A stretch of 64,000 nucleotides of DNA, from positions 1-64,000 of the forward strand of contig CACCYT010000003.1 in assembly GCA_902550325.1 (NCBI GenBank), in the 5' to 3' direction. The DNA is from an uncultured Bacteroidota bacterium (lineage in GTDB: Bacteria; Bacteroidota; Bacteroidia; Flavobacteriales; Flavobacteriaceae). The notes under the pieces were generated by a model, which saw nothing but the letters and a program-made list of their open reading frames with translations, searched no databases and was not told where the DNA came from. A program made the position numbers and the translations under genes. Positions 1 through 9,446 of the stretch are shown piece by piece. Position 1 is the first letter of the stretch, and each line of letters opens with the position of its first letter.

Positions 1-1034
1 AATTTATTGTATCCTTTTTCAGACGCAAGTAAAGATTCGTTTGATAGATCTAAGGTATTTCTGTAGTTAGCTTGATACATTAAAAATTTAACTACCATAG
101 GATTATATCCTTTTTCAATAATATCACTCTCTCCAGAAAAGAGATTTTCAGGAAGTATAAAGTTTTCAGTAGACTTAGACATTTTTCTTCCATTTAATGT
201 TAGCATGTTTGTATGAACCCAGTAATTTGCAGGATTTTGGTTATATGCTGCTTCAGATTGTGCTATCTCGCAATCATGATGTGGGAACTTTAAATCCATT
301 CCTCCTCCGTGTATGTCAAATTTTTTACCCAAATATTTATGACTCATAGCTGAGCACTCAATATGCCAACCAGGAAATCCATAACCCCAAGGGGATTTCC
401 ATTTCATAATGTGAGATGAACTTGCTTTTTTCCAAAGTGCGAAATCTTGGGGATTCTTTTTTTCATCTGATCCAAAAAGTTCACGAGATTCATTAATAAT
501 ATCATCTAAATTTCTATTACTTAACTTTCCATACTTATATTTTTTTGTGAAGTTCATTAGATCAAAATATACAGATCCATTTTTTTCATAGGCATAGCCG
601 TTATCTATTATCATTTCAATCATTTCAATTTGTTCAATTATATGTCCAGTAGCAGTTGGTTCAATATTTGGTGATAATAGGTTAAATTTATTGAGCACTT
701 CACGAAAGTTATTAGTATACTTTTGAACAACTTCCATAGGTTCAAGTTTTTCAATCTTTGCTCTTTTGAGAATTTTATCCTCTTCCTCACTCTCCTCCAA
801 ATGACCAACATCAGTTATATTCCTAACATATCTAACATCATAGCCTATATGTTTTAGAAATCTTACTATTAAATCGAACGAAATGAATGTTCTACAATTT
901 CCTAGGTGAACTTTGTTGTAGACAGTTGGTCCACATACATAAATTCCAACTTTTGACGAATTTATGGTCTTAAAATCTTCTTTTTTTTGTGATAAAGAGT
1001 TATATATTTTTAAATTTTTATCAGAGATTGACAT
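1..1034 (-). CDS. cysS: Cysteinyl-tRNA synthetase, 3' part outside the window
   Basis: Charges tRNA-Cys with cysteine in the cytoplasm; class I synthetase. I translated the minus strand from ATG at 1034, and the frame stays open to the left edge, so only about 344 N-terminal residues are visible. Landmarks in order: the zinc-ligand Cys in YVCGPTVYN, the HIGH-type signature as VHLGN, the second zinc Cys in [10 protein letters not shown], the [10 protein letters not shown] zinc/active-site block, and KMSKS. These are the diagnostic elements of CysRS in the expected order. It begins 5 bp after the folE stop, so the two are probably co-transcribed. No sign of damage in the visible part. Confidence 0.95.
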   Translation of the reverse strand, partial: MSISDKNLKIYNSLSQKKEDFKTINSSKVGIYVCGPTVYNKVHLGNCRTFISFDLIVRFLKHIGYDVRYVRNITDVGHLEESEEEDKILKRAKIEKLEPMEVVQKYTNNFREVLNKFNLLSPNIEPTATGHIIEQIEMIEMIIDNGYAYEKNGSVYFDLMNFTKKYKYGKLSNRNLDDIINESRELFGSDEKKNPQDFALWKKASSSHIMKWKSPWGYGFPGWHIECSAMSHKYLGKKFDIHGGGMDLKFPHHDCEIAQSEAAYNQNPANYWVHTNMLTLNGRKMSKSTENFILPENLFSGESDIIEKGYNPMVVKFLMYQANYRNTLDLSNESLLASEKGYNK

Positions 1035-1039
1035 CCACT

Positions 1040-1711
1040 TTAACTATCGTTACGAATATAATCTAAAAATTCTCTTTTAATGAGTTTGTCTTTAAATTTT
1101 CCTCCAAACTCACCTGTAACTGTACTGCAATCTATGTGTCTAATTCCTCTCGAATTTACACACATGTGTTTGGCATCAATTACACATGCAACATCTTCAG
1201 TATTTAAAAACTCTTGTAACTTTTTAACAACTTGAATATTTAACCTTTCTTGAACTTGAGGTCTTCTGGCGTAATAGTCAACAATTCTATTCATTTTCGA
1301 GAGCCCAATTACATTTCCATTAGAAAAGTAAGCCACATGTGCTTTTCCATAGATTGGTAATAAATGATGTTCACAAGTCGAAAATACAGTGATATTTTTT
1401 TCAACTAACATCTCCTTATACTTATATTTATTGTCAAATGTTGATGCTTTGGGTAAGTTTTTAGGGTTTAGTCCACCAAATAGTTCATTCACATAAGCCT
1501 TAGCTACTCTCAAGGGTGTACCTTTTAGACTATCATCCGTCATATCCATTCCAAGGGTATGAAGAATTTCACCAACATTTTTTTGAATAATTTTAATTTT
1601 TTCATCATCACTTAGTTGAAAAGCATCTTCACGAAGTGGGGTTTCAATTGAGTAATTTTTATGATCAGAATCAATTAATTCAAGGTCTTCAAGAAATTTA
1701 TTGTATTTCAT
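1040..1711 (-). CDS. folE: GTP cyclohydrolase I
   Basis: Converts GTP to 7,8-dihydroneopterin triphosphate, first step of tetrahydrofolate/pterin synthesis. The 223-residue protein has the normal type I length. Zinc and active-site residues are in place: Cys113 in STCEHHLLP with the adjacent His pair, and Cys184 in KHMCVNSRG. The end of the protein (STVTGEFGG) also matches the family. The first 35 residues are a variable extension usual for the family. It lies directly upstream of cysS on the same strand. Another folate gene, folP, is about 10 kb away, so the pathway is not clustered here. Confidence 0.95.
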   Translation of the reverse strand: MKYNKFLEDLELIDSDHKNYSIETPLREDAFQLSDDEKIKIIQKNVGEILHTLGMDMTDDSLKGTPLRVAKAYVNELFGGLNPKNLPKASTFDNKYKYKEMLVEKNITVFSTCEHHLLPIYGKAHVAYFSNGNVIGLSKMNRIVDYYARRPQVQERLNIQVVKKLQEFLNTEDVACVIDAKHMCVNSRGIRHIDCSTVTGEFGGKFKDKLIKREFLDYIRNDS

Positions 1712-1745
1712 ATTATTATTAAGGATGTAAAGATAAAAAATTGAT

Positions 1746-3233
1746 TTAGAAGATAATATTATAAGTCAAAGTTGTTCTAAAATTTTTGTTTTTGATTTGA
1801 GCGATTTCAGTGAATCCAGTATCAAAAAACTGATAATTGTAATTTTTATCAATCAACTGAAATCCTAAATCAAGAGTTGAAGATCCAAAATCATAGCCTA
1901 AACCAAATGACTTAGAGGATAAGTAATCACTAGAAATTTTGTAAGGATTTTCTAACTTCTTAATACCTGCTCTGATACTAAAACTTTTAAGTCGAAGTTC
2001 TGATCCAATTGAGTAATCTAAGGTGTTTTTTAAATTTTCATTTATACTAGCATTTAAAACTCTGTAAGAATCACCAAAATCACTTTTGAAATTACCATTT
2101 TGATAGTTATTCGATTGTATATCAACACTAACTATAAACATATTTGCAAAAATATTACTTGCACTAAATGTAACTTTTGATGGAGATTTAAACTTATATT
2201 CATAGATATTTGTTATATCAGGATCGACTATATCAACATACTCATTTCCGTCGAGATCAATTGAATTTGTTTCTAATGATTGTACCAGTTCTTCCTCAAT
2301 ATTAAAACTTGTTGGAGAATTATAGCTAATACCTAACCTGAATGATTGAAGTTTGTAAATCATTCCGATTTGAAATGAAAAACCTTTTCCTCTTGTTAAT
2401 AGTTCATTTTGAAAGTCGATCAATGTTATTGCAGAATCATTATCAAAGTTGTCTTCAATATGCCGGAAACTTTTCTTACTATATAACTCATAAATGTTAA
2501 AATTCATTCCCAAGTAAATATTCTCACCATATTGAGCTGATAAATTTAAACTTGATTTATTTTTGGTTCCTTTACTGTAATAAGAATTATTAATATCAAG
2601 ACCGTCATTATATTTGGCAATTGAATAAAATAAGCTGTTTTGATTGTCATAATCCAATAAATATGATTGAAACCCTAAAAAAGCCTGTTGAGAGGAGTAT
2701 CCATAGTTTTGTCCAAGCCATCTGTAAACCCCGCTAACAGTTTCATTAGATCCTACAGAAACATCATTTGCATTATAGCCAATTGAGTTGTTAACAAAGA
2801 ATTGATCAACAGAATTATTAGATCTAGCTGAAATTTGTTGATCAAAATTGAAATCATTTGTATTTTGATTATTTATTCCAAAAGAGAATTTTTTAAACTT
2901 ACCCTTACCATAATTCTTGAAAACATATACAATACCACCTTGAAAATTAAAATAATTTGAGTTTATAGAACTTGAACTGTTTGAAAAACTTGATTTAATA
3001 TCCTTACTGTCAGTATTTAGAGAAAAACCCATTCTTGATAACTCAAAAACACTGCTTGACGCAGGATTAATTGAAATTGCGGATAAGTTCCCACCAAGTG
3101 ATCCAAATGCTCCGCTCATTGCGGAAAATCTAGCGTTTCCGTTATCATTTTCAAATGTCAAAGAAATTGCATCGTCAATGTTTTGACAGTTTATGATTAC
3201 ACAAAAAAATAACAATAAAAATCTGTAAAACAT
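1746..3233 (-). CDS. Outer-membrane beta-barrel protein, OmpP1/FadL-like
   Basis: Probable outer-membrane barrel of the OmpP1/FadL transporter type, often labelled hemin receptor in Bacteroidetes. After a short signal peptide ending near NCQN, the mature N-terminus (ARFSAMSGAFGSLGGNLSAIS) resembles the FadL-like pattern in which the start plugs the barrel and an NPA motif follows (here SINPASSSVF). The rest is alternating polar/hydrophobic strands with many Asn, Ser and aromatics, ending in aromatic-rich strands (TTLTYNIIF, terminal Phe), as expected for a barrel inserted by BamA. Length 495. Substrate cannot be read from sequence. It follows the lipoprotein gene at 3236 with 2 bp between them, so the two are likely co-expressed and perhaps partners. 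Confidence 0.75.
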   Translation of the reverse strand: MFYRFLLLFFCVIINCQNIDDAISLTFENDNGNARFSAMSGAFGSLGGNLSAISINPASSSVFELSRMGFSLNTDSKDIKSSFSNSSSSINSNYFNFQGGIVYVFKNYGKGKFKKFSFGINNQNTNDFNFDQQISARSNNSVDQFFVNNSIGYNANDVSVGSNETVSGVYRWLGQNYGYSSQQAFLGFQSYLLDYDNQNSLFYSIAKYNDGLDINNSYYSKGTKNKSSLNLSAQYGENIYLGMNFNIYELYSKKSFRHIEDNFDNDSAITLIDFQNELLTRGKGFSFQIGMIYKLQSFRLGISYNSPTSFNIEEELVQSLETNSIDLDGNEYVDIVDPDITNIYEYKFKSPSKVTFSASNIFANMFIVSVDIQSNNYQNGNFKSDFGDSYRVLNASINENLKNTLDYSIGSELRLKSFSIRAGIKKLENPYKISSDYLSSKSFGLGYDFGSSTLDLGFQLIDKNYNYQFFDTGFTEIAQIKNKNFRTTLTYNIIF

Positions 3234-3235
3234 TT

Positions 3236-4411
3236 TTAATTTCTGATCCCACCAGATCTAGACGAACTTGATGAAGATCTCCCACTACTTGTAGAAACTC
3301 CGCCTGATGACGATGAACTGTTATTGTATGATCTTCCGCCCATTGAGGAAGAACTTGAACTTCTAGAGGATGATGGGTTTACCCAATTAGAACTTGAACT
3401 TGATCGAGATGATGTATTACCAGATTGATTTGAATTACCACTTCTCCCACTCAATCCCCATGATGAACTTGAGTTCGAGTATGGATCATTGTAGTATCTT
3501 TTAGACGGGGAGGGGGTAGTTGAATTTTTACCACCTTGATTTGATAAAACTCCAGAATTGATATAATTTCTCAAATTTCTTGACCCATTCATATTTGATG
3601 TTCGAGGATCAAGATATGTTCTTGCACTTGAGTTCGAACTAGATCCAGAATCTCCTATATTGTTTATAATTTCTCTTGTTTTGTTGTAGTTTCTTACTCT
3701 ATCATTATCTATTTCTGAATCATTGGCAGTACTACTTCGTCCGTTGGAGTAGACAACTACGTTAGACGAGCTGCCCCTTCTACCACGGTTGTAAGAAACA
3801 TTTGTATTATTTCTATAATTGTCGTGAATGTCATATCCGTACAGATTGTCATACCAACCTCTACGCCCCCATCTCCAGTAAGGATTATAATATGGGGAAT
3901 TAAATGCATAATAGTAATATGGAGAAAAATAACCGAAACTCATGTAAGGATACCAGCCTCCATATGAATATCTGAAAAAATACGGATTTACAGCAAAAGG
4001 GTAATGATATCTGTAAAATGGGTCATAATAGGAAAAATATGGACTGTAAAAACGGCTTCTGTGATTGTATCTTCTGTAGTCAAGCACGTAATCAACACTT
4101 GTTGGTATATCGCCCCAACTTGGGTTATTATCTGAATAAACTATATCATCAGAGCTGATGAGATAAGAATCAAAATTTAATGAATCACTTTCCAATAAAT
4201 TGAGATCATACTTACTTGACTCATCGCTAAAATAATTTTTAAAATAATCAGATTTAGGGTTTAGGGTTTCTTTACTAGACTCATTTCCAGCATATATCCC
4301 GTCAGAGGAAACTAAAGATGATGAGTCAAATGATCCACATGATCCTAAAATGAATAAAATAAATATTGATGATAAATATTTAAAATTTATATGTAATTTT
4401 TTATTTTTCAA
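3236..4411 (-). CDS. Low-complexity Tyr/Ser-rich lipoprotein of unknown function
   Basis: Unknown function. A hydrophobic N-terminal segment ends in a lipobox (FILGSCG), so the Cys is probably lipidated. The middle is strikingly rich in Tyr, Phe, Arg and Trp (runs such as YYYYAFNSPYYNPYWRWGRRGW) and the last 150 residues are almost entirely Ser/Asn/Gly/Arg. The frame is open to a TTG at 4450, but I prefer the TTG at 4411, which gives a compact signal beginning KNKKLHINFKYLSSIF and leaves room for a promoter between this gene and divergent proS at 4469. Known in flavobacteria next to proS as a vitellogenin-like hypothetical. It probably sits at the cell surface or in the periplasm. Confidence 0.7.
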   Translation of the reverse strand: MKNKKLHINFKYLSSIFILFILGSCGSFDSSSLVSSDGIYAGNESSKETLNPKSDYFKNYFSDESSKYDLNLLESDSLNFDSYLISSDDIVYSDNNPSWGDIPTSVDYVLDYRRYNHRSRFYSPYFSYYDPFYRYHYPFAVNPYFFRYSYGGWYPYMSFGYFSPYYYYAFNSPYYNPYWRWGRRGWYDNLYGYDIHDNYRNNTNVSYNRGRRGSSSNVVVYSNGRSSTANDSEIDNDRVRNYNKTREIINNIGDSGSSSNSSARTYLDPRTSNMNGSRNLRNYINSGVLSNQGGKNSTTPSPSKRYYNDPYSNSSSSWGLSGRSGNSNQSGNTSSRSSSSSNWVNPSSSRSSSSSSMGGRSYNNSSSSSGGVSTSSGRSSSSSSRSGGIRN

Positions 4412-4468
4412 GAGTAGGTTTGAATTATCTTTACATAAAGATAAGAACAAATTTTATGCCACGAAAAT

Positions 4469-5941
4469 ATGTCTAAAAAATTAACCAAAAGAAGCGAGGA
4501 TTATTCAAAATGGTATAATGAAATTGTTTCAATGGCAGAACTTGCAGAAATATCTGCAGTCAGAGGATGTATGGTTATAAAACCATATGGATATGCCATA
4601 TGGGAAAAAATCCAAAATGAATTAGATACAAGATTTAAGGACACAGGTCATGAAAACGCTTATTTCCCTCTGTTTGTTCCTAAAAGTCTGTTTGAAGCTG
4701 AAGAAAAGAACGCGGAAGGTTTTGCTAAAGAATGTGCAGTTGTTACTCATTACAGACTAAAAAATGATCCAGTAAAAAAAGGAAAGTTAATAGTTGACGA
4801 AGAATCTAAGCTGGAAGAAGAGTTGATTGTCAGACCAACAAGCGAAGCAATAATTTGGAATACATATAAAAACTGGATTCAGTCATATAGAGACCTTCCA
4901 ATAAAAATTAATCAGTGGGCAAATGTGGTTCGATGGGAGATGAGAACACGTCTTTTTTTAAGAACTGCAGAGTTTCTTTGGCAGGAAGGTCATACTGCTC
5001 ACTCTACCAAAAAAGAAGCCATTCAGGAAACCAAATTAATAAACAACTTATATAAATCTTTTGTAGAAGATTTTATGTCTATTTCTGTAATCACTGGAAC
5101 TAAATCTGAATCTGAGAAATTTGCTGGTGCTGAAGAAACATATTGTATAGAAGCTTTGATGCAAGATGGAAAGGCATTACAAGCAGGTACATCACATTTT
5201 TTAGGACAAAATTTTGCAAAAGCATTCGATGTGAAATTTTCTAATGATGAGGGTAGTTTAGATTATGTGTGGGCAACATCTTGGGGTGTTTCGACACGGT
5301 TAATGGGTGCATTAATCATGTCTCATGGAGATGATTATGGCCTTGTACTTCCACCAAAGTTATCACCATACCAAGTGATTATTATTCCTGTTTTTAAAAG
5401 TTCTAATGAATTGGATTTAATTAACGATTATTTAAATAATTTAAAAAATCAGCTTAAAGATTTAGTAATTGATTACAAAATTGATGAAAGAGATAATATT
5501 TCACCTGGTAAAAAATTTAATGAATATGAAATTAAGGGTGTTCCTATAAGATTATGTGTTGGATTAAGAGATATTGAAAATAAAACCATTGAATTATTTA
5601 GAAGGGACGAAATGAAAAAGTCTTTAATTTCAATTGATACAGCTTCAAATAACATCAATAAATTATTGTTAGAAATACAGGAAAATTTATTGAAAAAATC
5701 TAAACTTTTTCTAAAAAATAATACAAAAATTGCAAGTAATTATTCTGATTTTAAATCTATGATAAAATCGGGTGGATTTATTTTAGCCCACTGGGATGGT
5801 TCTGAAGAATCAGAACAAAAAATAAAAAAGGAAACCAAAGCAACAATAAGATGTATTGATGATTCATTTACTGATGAAGGTATATGTATAATATCCGGTA
5901 GAAAATCCAAACAATTAGTTTATTTCGCAAAAGCCTATTAA
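4469..5941 (+). CDS. proS: Prolyl-tRNA synthetase, short archaeal/eukaryote-like form
   Basis: Class II synthetase that charges tRNA-Pro. At 490 residues, and lacking the inserted editing domain of the E. coli-type enzyme, it is the short form common in Bacteroidetes. Motifs: [18 protein letters not shown] near the start, class II motif 2 region ([26 protein letters not shown]), the proline pocket block ([18 protein letters not shown]), motif 3 ([19 protein letters not shown]), then an anticodon-binding domain and a zinc-type C-terminal domain ending in VYFAKAY with terminal Tyr, typical of this form. The ATG start directly precedes the conserved [19 protein letters not shown]. Confidence 0.97.
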   Translation: MSKKLTKRSEDYSKWYNEIVSMAELAEISAVRGCMVIKPYGYAIWEKIQNELDTRFKDTGHENAYFPLFVPKSLFEAEEKNAEGFAKECAVVTHYRLKNDPVKKGKLIVDEESKLEEELIVRPTSEAIIWNTYKNWIQSYRDLPIKINQWANVVRWEMRTRLFLRTAEFLWQEGHTAHSTKKEAIQETKLINNLYKSFVEDFMSISVITGTKSESEKFAGAEETYCIEALMQDGKALQAGTSHFLGQNFAKAFDVKFSNDEGSLDYVWATSWGVSTRLMGALIMSHGDDYGLVLPPKLSPYQVIIIPVFKSSNELDLINDYLNNLKNQLKDLVIDYKIDERDNISPGKKFNEYEIKGVPIRLCVGLRDIENKTIELFRRDEMKKSLISIDTASNNINKLLLEIQENLLKKSKLFLKNNTKIASNYSDFKSMIKSGGFILAHWDGSEESEQKIKKETKATIRCIDDSFTDEGICIISGRKSKQLVYFAKAY

Positions 5942-5957
5942 TTTAAGTTATAAATTT

Positions 5958-5987
5958 TTGCATGTTTATCATCTTTATATAAATTTG
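5958..5987 (+). promoter_or_regulatory. Bacteroidetes-type promoter for tRNA-Glu and rpsT
   Basis: TTG at 5958-5960 is followed after 19 bp by TAAATTTG at 5980-5987. This matches the -33 TTG and -7 TAnnTTTG consensus of the major sigma factor in Bacteroidetes with ideal spacing. Transcription would start about 5 to 8 bp further on, just before the tRNA at 6001, so tRNA-Glu and rpsT probably share one transcript. Confidence 0.7.
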
Positions 5988-6000
5988 CACGGTAAATTTT

Positions 6001-6072
6001 GGCCCGTTCGTCTATCGGCTAGGACGCCAGGTTTTCATCCTGGTAAGAGGGGTTCGATTCCCCTACGGGCTA
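6001..6072 (+). tRNA. tRNA-Glu (anticodon TTC)
   Basis: Full cloverleaf: acceptor GGCCCGT/ACGGGCT (first pair G-U), D arm GTCT...GGAC, anticodon stem CCAGG/CCTGG with loop TTTTCAT giving anticodon TTC, and T arm GGGGTTCGATTCCCC. Discriminator is A at 6072; CCA is not encoded. Lies 14 bp before rpsT. Confidence 0.95.
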
Positions 6073-6086
6073 CTTTTAATTAGAAT

Positions 6087-6335
6087 ATGGCAAATCATAA
6101 ATCAGCAATAAAGAGAATAAGACAAACAGAAACCGCTAGGCTTAGAAATAAACTTCAACATAAAACTGCTAGAAACGCAATCAAGAAGTTAAAAGAGTCT
6201 TCTAAAAAAGATGCAAAAAAAATGCTTCCTAGTGTTTTATCAATGCTTGATAAATTAGTTAAGAATAATATAATTCATAAAAATAAATCTGCAAATCTTA
6301 AATCTAAAATGTCAAAACACGTTAACAACCTGTAG
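6087..6335 (+). CDS. rpsT: 30S ribosomal protein S20
   Basis: Primary 16S rRNA-binding protein of the small subunit. The 82-residue sequence starts MANHKSAIKRIRQTETARLRNK, the standard S20 N-terminus, and is rich in Lys and Arg with long helices and the conserved ARNAIKKL segment. It is cotranscribed with tRNA-Glu from the promoter at 5958. Its stop codon abuts the stop of rho (convergent, zero spacing), leaving no room for a separate terminator. Confidence 0.97.
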   Translation: MANHKSAIKRIRQTETARLRNKLQHKTARNAIKKLKESSKKDAKKMLPSVLSMLDKLVKNNIIHKNKSANLKSKMSKHVNNL

Positions 6336-7682
6336 TTAGGAATTCATAGAAATTAGGAATTCCTCATTGTTTAATGTTTTTTTGATTTTATCACTTATAA
6401 ACTCCATTGCTTCAACTGGATTCATATCTGCAAGGTATTTTCTCATAATCCACATTCTTTGGATTGTGTTTTCATCTAATAAAAGATCATCCCTTCGTGT
6501 ACTAGACGATACAAGATCAATTGCAGGAAATATTCTTCTGTTGGAAATTCTTCTATCAAGTTGCAACTCCATGTTACCAGTTCCTTTAAATTCTTCAAAA
6601 ATCACTTCGTCCATTTTGGATCCAGTTTCAGTGAGTGCTGTAGCAATAATTGAAAGTGACCCTCCTCCTTCAATATTTCTTGCTGCCCCGAAAAATCTTT
6701 TTGGTTTATGAAGAGCGTTTGCATCAACACCACCACTTAATATTTTTCCAGATGCAGGTTGAACAGTATTGTAAGCTCTCGCTAGTCTAGTTATAGAATC
6801 TAGAAGTATAACAACATCATGACCACATTCAACTAATCTTTTGGCTTTTGACAAAACAATATTAGCAACTCTAACGTGTCTGTCAGCCGGTTCATCAAAT
6901 GTTGAAGCTACAACCTCACCTTTAACATTTCTTTGCATATCAGTCACCTCTTCTGGCCTTTCATCAATAAGAAGAATAATTTGATAAACCTCTGGATGAT
7001 TCGCTGCTATTGCATTTGCAACATCTTTTAAAAGCATTGTTTTACCTGTTTTTGGTTGTGAAACAATCATCCCCCTCTGACCCTTACCAATTGGACAAAA
7101 AAGATCCATGACACGTGTTGAAATGCTACTTGATTTATCAGCAAGATTAAATTTTTCTTCAGGAAACAGAGGAGTTAAATGTTCAAATGAGACTCTATCT
7201 CTAACTACTTTGGGGTCTAAACCATTGATTTTACTAACCTTAATGAGCGGAAAATATTTTTCTCCATCTTTAGGCGGTCTAACTTGACCAAGAACAGTAT
7301 CACCAGTTTTTAGCCCAAAAAGCCTTACTTGTGATTGGGATACATAAATATCATCAGGGGAACTTAAGTAATTATAATCAGAAGATCTTAAAAATCCATA
7401 ACCCTCTTGCATAATATCTAAAACTCCCTCAGATTCGATTATCCCCTCAAACTCAAAATCAGGCTCTTTATATCTGTTACGGTTATCTTTATTATGACTT
7501 TTCTCTTCCACTTTTATTGAGTGTTTTTTTTCACTATCCTTTTTTTTTGTTTTATCTAAATGATTATCAATAATTTTTTCAATTATTTCATTTTTTTTTC
7601 CAGAGGAATCAACCCCGAGTTTCTTAGCAATTTCAATGATCTCTGAAATCTTTTTTTTGGTTAAATCTTTTAATTCTAGCAT
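6336..7682 (-). CDS. rho: Transcription termination factor Rho
   Basis: Hexameric RNA helicase that ends transcription at Rho-dependent sites. N-terminal Rho_N/SAP-like helices ([22 protein letters not shown]), then a charged Lys/Asp/Asn linker at about residues 42-75, then the RNA-binding OB fold ([20 protein letters not shown]), then the ATPase domain with Walker A at about 208-216 (SQPKTGKTM), Walker B ([16 protein letters not shown]) and the Q-loop/R-loop region ([23 protein letters not shown]). At 448 residues it has a standard core with the modest linker usual in this phylum. See the palindrome in its leader at 7707. Confidence 0.97.
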   Translation of the reverse strand: MLELKDLTKKKISEIIEIAKKLGVDSSGKKNEIIEKIIDNHLDKTKKKDSEKKHSIKVEEKSHNKDNRNRYKEPDFEFEGIIESEGVLDIMQEGYGFLRSSDYNYLSSPDDIYVSQSQVRLFGLKTGDTVLGQVRPPKDGEKYFPLIKVSKINGLDPKVVRDRVSFEHLTPLFPEEKFNLADKSSSISTRVMDLFCPIGKGQRGMIVSQPKTGKTMLLKDVANAIAANHPEVYQIILLIDERPEEVTDMQRNVKGEVVASTFDEPADRHVRVANIVLSKAKRLVECGHDVVILLDSITRLARAYNTVQPASGKILSGGVDANALHKPKRFFGAARNIEGGGSLSIIATALTETGSKMDEVIFEEFKGTGNMELQLDRRISNRRIFPAIDLVSSSTRRDDLLLDENTIQRMWIMRKYLADMNPVEAMEFISDKIKKTLNNEEFLISMNS

Positions 7683-7706
7683 AGGTTAGTAAAAGTTGTG
7701 GTAAAG

Positions 7707-7729
7707 GTTCTCTTGTGGTTTTTGAGAAC
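7707..7729. repeat. Inverted repeat at the rho transcription start
   Basis: Perfect 6-bp arms GTTCTC (7707-7712) and GAGAAC (7724-7729) with an 11-bp spacer, about 25 bp upstream of the rho ATG. Its position relative to the -7 box at 7734-7741 puts it around the start site or in the leader, so it could be a leader hairpin or an operator. rho autoregulation is known in other bacteria; a role here is inference. Confidence 0.4.
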
Positions 7730-7733
7730 ACTC

Positions 7734-7741
7734 CAAATATA
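7734..7741 (-). promoter_or_regulatory. -7 promoter element for rho
   Basis: On the minus strand this reads TATATTTG, a perfect TAnnTTTG box, about 52 bp upstream of the rho start codon. I see no clear TTG at the expected -33 distance, so the assignment rests on the -7 box and its position. Confidence 0.45.
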
Positions 7742-7787
7742 CAACCTTTTTTTAATTATCTTAAAATTATCTAAATTTAATATTATA

Positions 7788-8156
7788 ATGTTTAGAGTTC
7801 AATCACTTTATTTATTAGTCTCTTCGGCTATCAATTTCTTCATTCTCGCGATCATAGTTCATAATGATTATCAAGATGATTTGATGAATATTTGCAGGGG
7901 AGTAACATCAGCTTCTGGGTCTTTATTATTATATCTAATTTTCCAACACAAAAAGAAAAAATTACAGCACAAAATTATTATGATATTTTCAGTAGTTTAT
8001 TTTTTATTTGGATTTTATTTAGCTTTTACAATTGATATCAATCATAATTCATTTATTGTTTTTGGAATTATTTCGGTATGTATTTTTTGTGCACTAGCAA
8101 CAAAAAATATTAAGAAGGATATTAACCTTATAAATTCTGCAGACAGGTTAAGATAA
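7788..8156 (+). CDS. DUF4293-type four-helix membrane protein
   Basis: Small integral membrane protein of unknown function, 122 residues from the ATG at 7788. I chose this start because the DUF4293 family begins with a pattern like MFRVQSLYLLVSSAINFF; the upstream in-frame extension to 7698 is AT-rich and overlaps the rho promoter. Four hydrophobic stretches are visible (about 5-23, 45-62, 73-88, 94-110). The family is known from Bacteroidetes and sits next to rho there, as here. It converges with and overlaps the phosphoesterase gene by 9 bp. Confidence 0.75.
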   Translation: MFRVQSLYLLVSSAINFFILAIIVHNDYQDDLMNICRGVTSASGSLLLYLIFQHKKKKLQHKIIMIFSVVYFLFGFYLAFTIDINHNSFIVFGIISVCIFCALATKNIKKDINLINSADRLR

Positions 8157-8654
8157 TTTTCCTCTCTCACCTAATTCAATTATTTCCATATCACTTAATC
8201 CACTTTTACTTATTTTAAACCTTATCATTGTTCTTTTCTTATGAAATCCATGCTTTCCTGCAGCACCAGGATTAATGGCTGTCAATTGATTTTTTTTATC
8301 AAATTCAACCTTTAGTAGGTGTGAGTGACCATAAATAAGTATATTGGGTTTTTCATCACTTATTAATTTTTTTACTTTTTTATTGTATTTTGGACAAATA
8401 CCTGCTATGTGAGTAATCAAAAATTTGTGGTTTTCAATATTAATTATTTCATTTTCTTTTAAAGTTGATCTTATTAGGTGATCATCAATATTTCCATAGA
8501 CACCGATAAAAACTGTATGTTTTCTAATGGTTTTAATTAATTTTTCATTTCCTACATCTCCTGCATGAATTGTTATATCAGAATCTTTCACATATTTTAG
8601 AATAGTTTCATCAAAATAACTGTGTGTATCAGAAATAAGTAAAATTTTTTTCAA
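8148..8654 (-). CDS. Metallophosphoesterase, YfcE-type
   Basis: Small calcineurin-like phosphodiesterase of 168 residues. The metal-binding motifs appear in order: LISDTHSYFDE (D-x-H), HAGDVGN (GD), GVYGNIDDH (GN-x-D), ITHIAG (H) and YGHSH (GHxH). These build the two-metal centre of the YfcE/MJ0936 phosphodiesterase group. The physiological substrate is unknown for most members. The location between the DUF4293 gene and truA is a conserved flavobacterial order. Confidence 0.9.
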   Translation of the reverse strand: MKKILLISDTHSYFDETILKYVKDSDITIHAGDVGNEKLIKTIRKHTVFIGVYGNIDDHLIRSTLKENEIINIENHKFLITHIAGICPKYNKKVKKLISDEKPNILIYGHSHLLKVEFDKKNQLTAINPGAAGKHGFHKKRTMIRFKISKSGLSDMEIIELGERGKLS

Positions 8655-8702
8655 ATCAAATATTATTTTATACTTGTGTGTATATTACAAAAAAAATTAT
8701 TG

Positions 8703-9446
8703 TTGAGGTATTTTATTAGAATTTCTTTTTTAGGAAAAGAATATTGTGGTTGGCAGATTCAGCCCGGTCAGATTTCTGTTCAAGAAACCATTGAGAAATG
8801 TATTGGAAATATAATTAAAGAAAAAATCAATATTGTTGGTGCTGGCAGAACTGATTCAGGCGTTCATGCTACTAGTATGTATGCGCATTTTGATACTGAA
8901 AACTTTATTCAAAATAAAGATTTTTTAAGAAAAATTAATCTTTATTTACCTAATGATATATCAATTCTTGATTTATTTAGGGTAAAAGAAAAATCGCATG
9001 CAAGATTTGATGCAACTAGTAGAACGTATAAATATTTTATAACAAAAAACAAGGATCCTTTCAAAATCTATCAATCTTTTTTATGTAAGTATGAATTGGA
9101 TTTGAAGCTAATGAATAAAGCTGCAAAAACTCTTTTAAAATTTGATGATTTTGAATCCTTTTCAAAATCAAAAACAGATGTAAAAACATTTATTTGTAAA
9201 GTAAATTATGCTCAATTTGTTGAAGAAAAAGAAACAATTATTTTTGAGATTAACGCAAATAGATTTTTAAGGAATATGGTTAGAGCAATTGTAGGCACAT
9301 TAATTGAGGTTGGAAGGAAAAAGATTTCATTAAAAGAGTTTGAAGAAATTATATTAAAAAAAAATAGATCATCTGCTGGTTTTTCAGCCCCAGCAAAAGG
9401 ATTATTTTTGAGTGATATTATTTATGATTGGGATAAAATTAAATAG
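8703..9446 (+). CDS. truA: tRNA pseudouridine synthase A
   Basis: Makes pseudouridine at positions 38-40 of the anticodon arm. The catalytic Asp is in GAGRTDSGVHA; RYFIRISFLGKEYCGWQIQPG matches the family N-terminus and RFLRNMVRAIVGTLIEVGR the C-terminal signature. The frame opens at a GTG at 8676, but homologues begin at MRYFI, so I take the TTG at 8703 as start (247 residues). It is followed directly by an ABC exporter gene (ATG at 9447, no gap), so translation is probably coupled. Confidence 0.93.
   Translation: MRYFIRISFLGKEYCGWQIQPGQISVQETIEKCIGNIIKEKINIVGAGRTDSGVHATSMYAHFDTENFIQNKDFLRKINLYLPNDISILDLFRVKEKSHARFDATSRTYKYFITKNKDPFKIYQSFLCKYELDLKLMNKAAKTLLKFDDFESFSKSKTDVKTFICKVNYAQFVEEKETIIFEINANRFLRNMVRAIVGTLIEVGRKKISLKEFEEIILKKNRSSAGFSAPAKGLFLSDIIYDWDKIK

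Noticed and set aside
3236..3600. AGT/TCA-rich stretch that looks like a DNA repeat
   Set aside because: It codes the Ser/Asn-rich tail of the lipoprotein; the apparent repeats are codon usage for Ser, not tandem DNA units.
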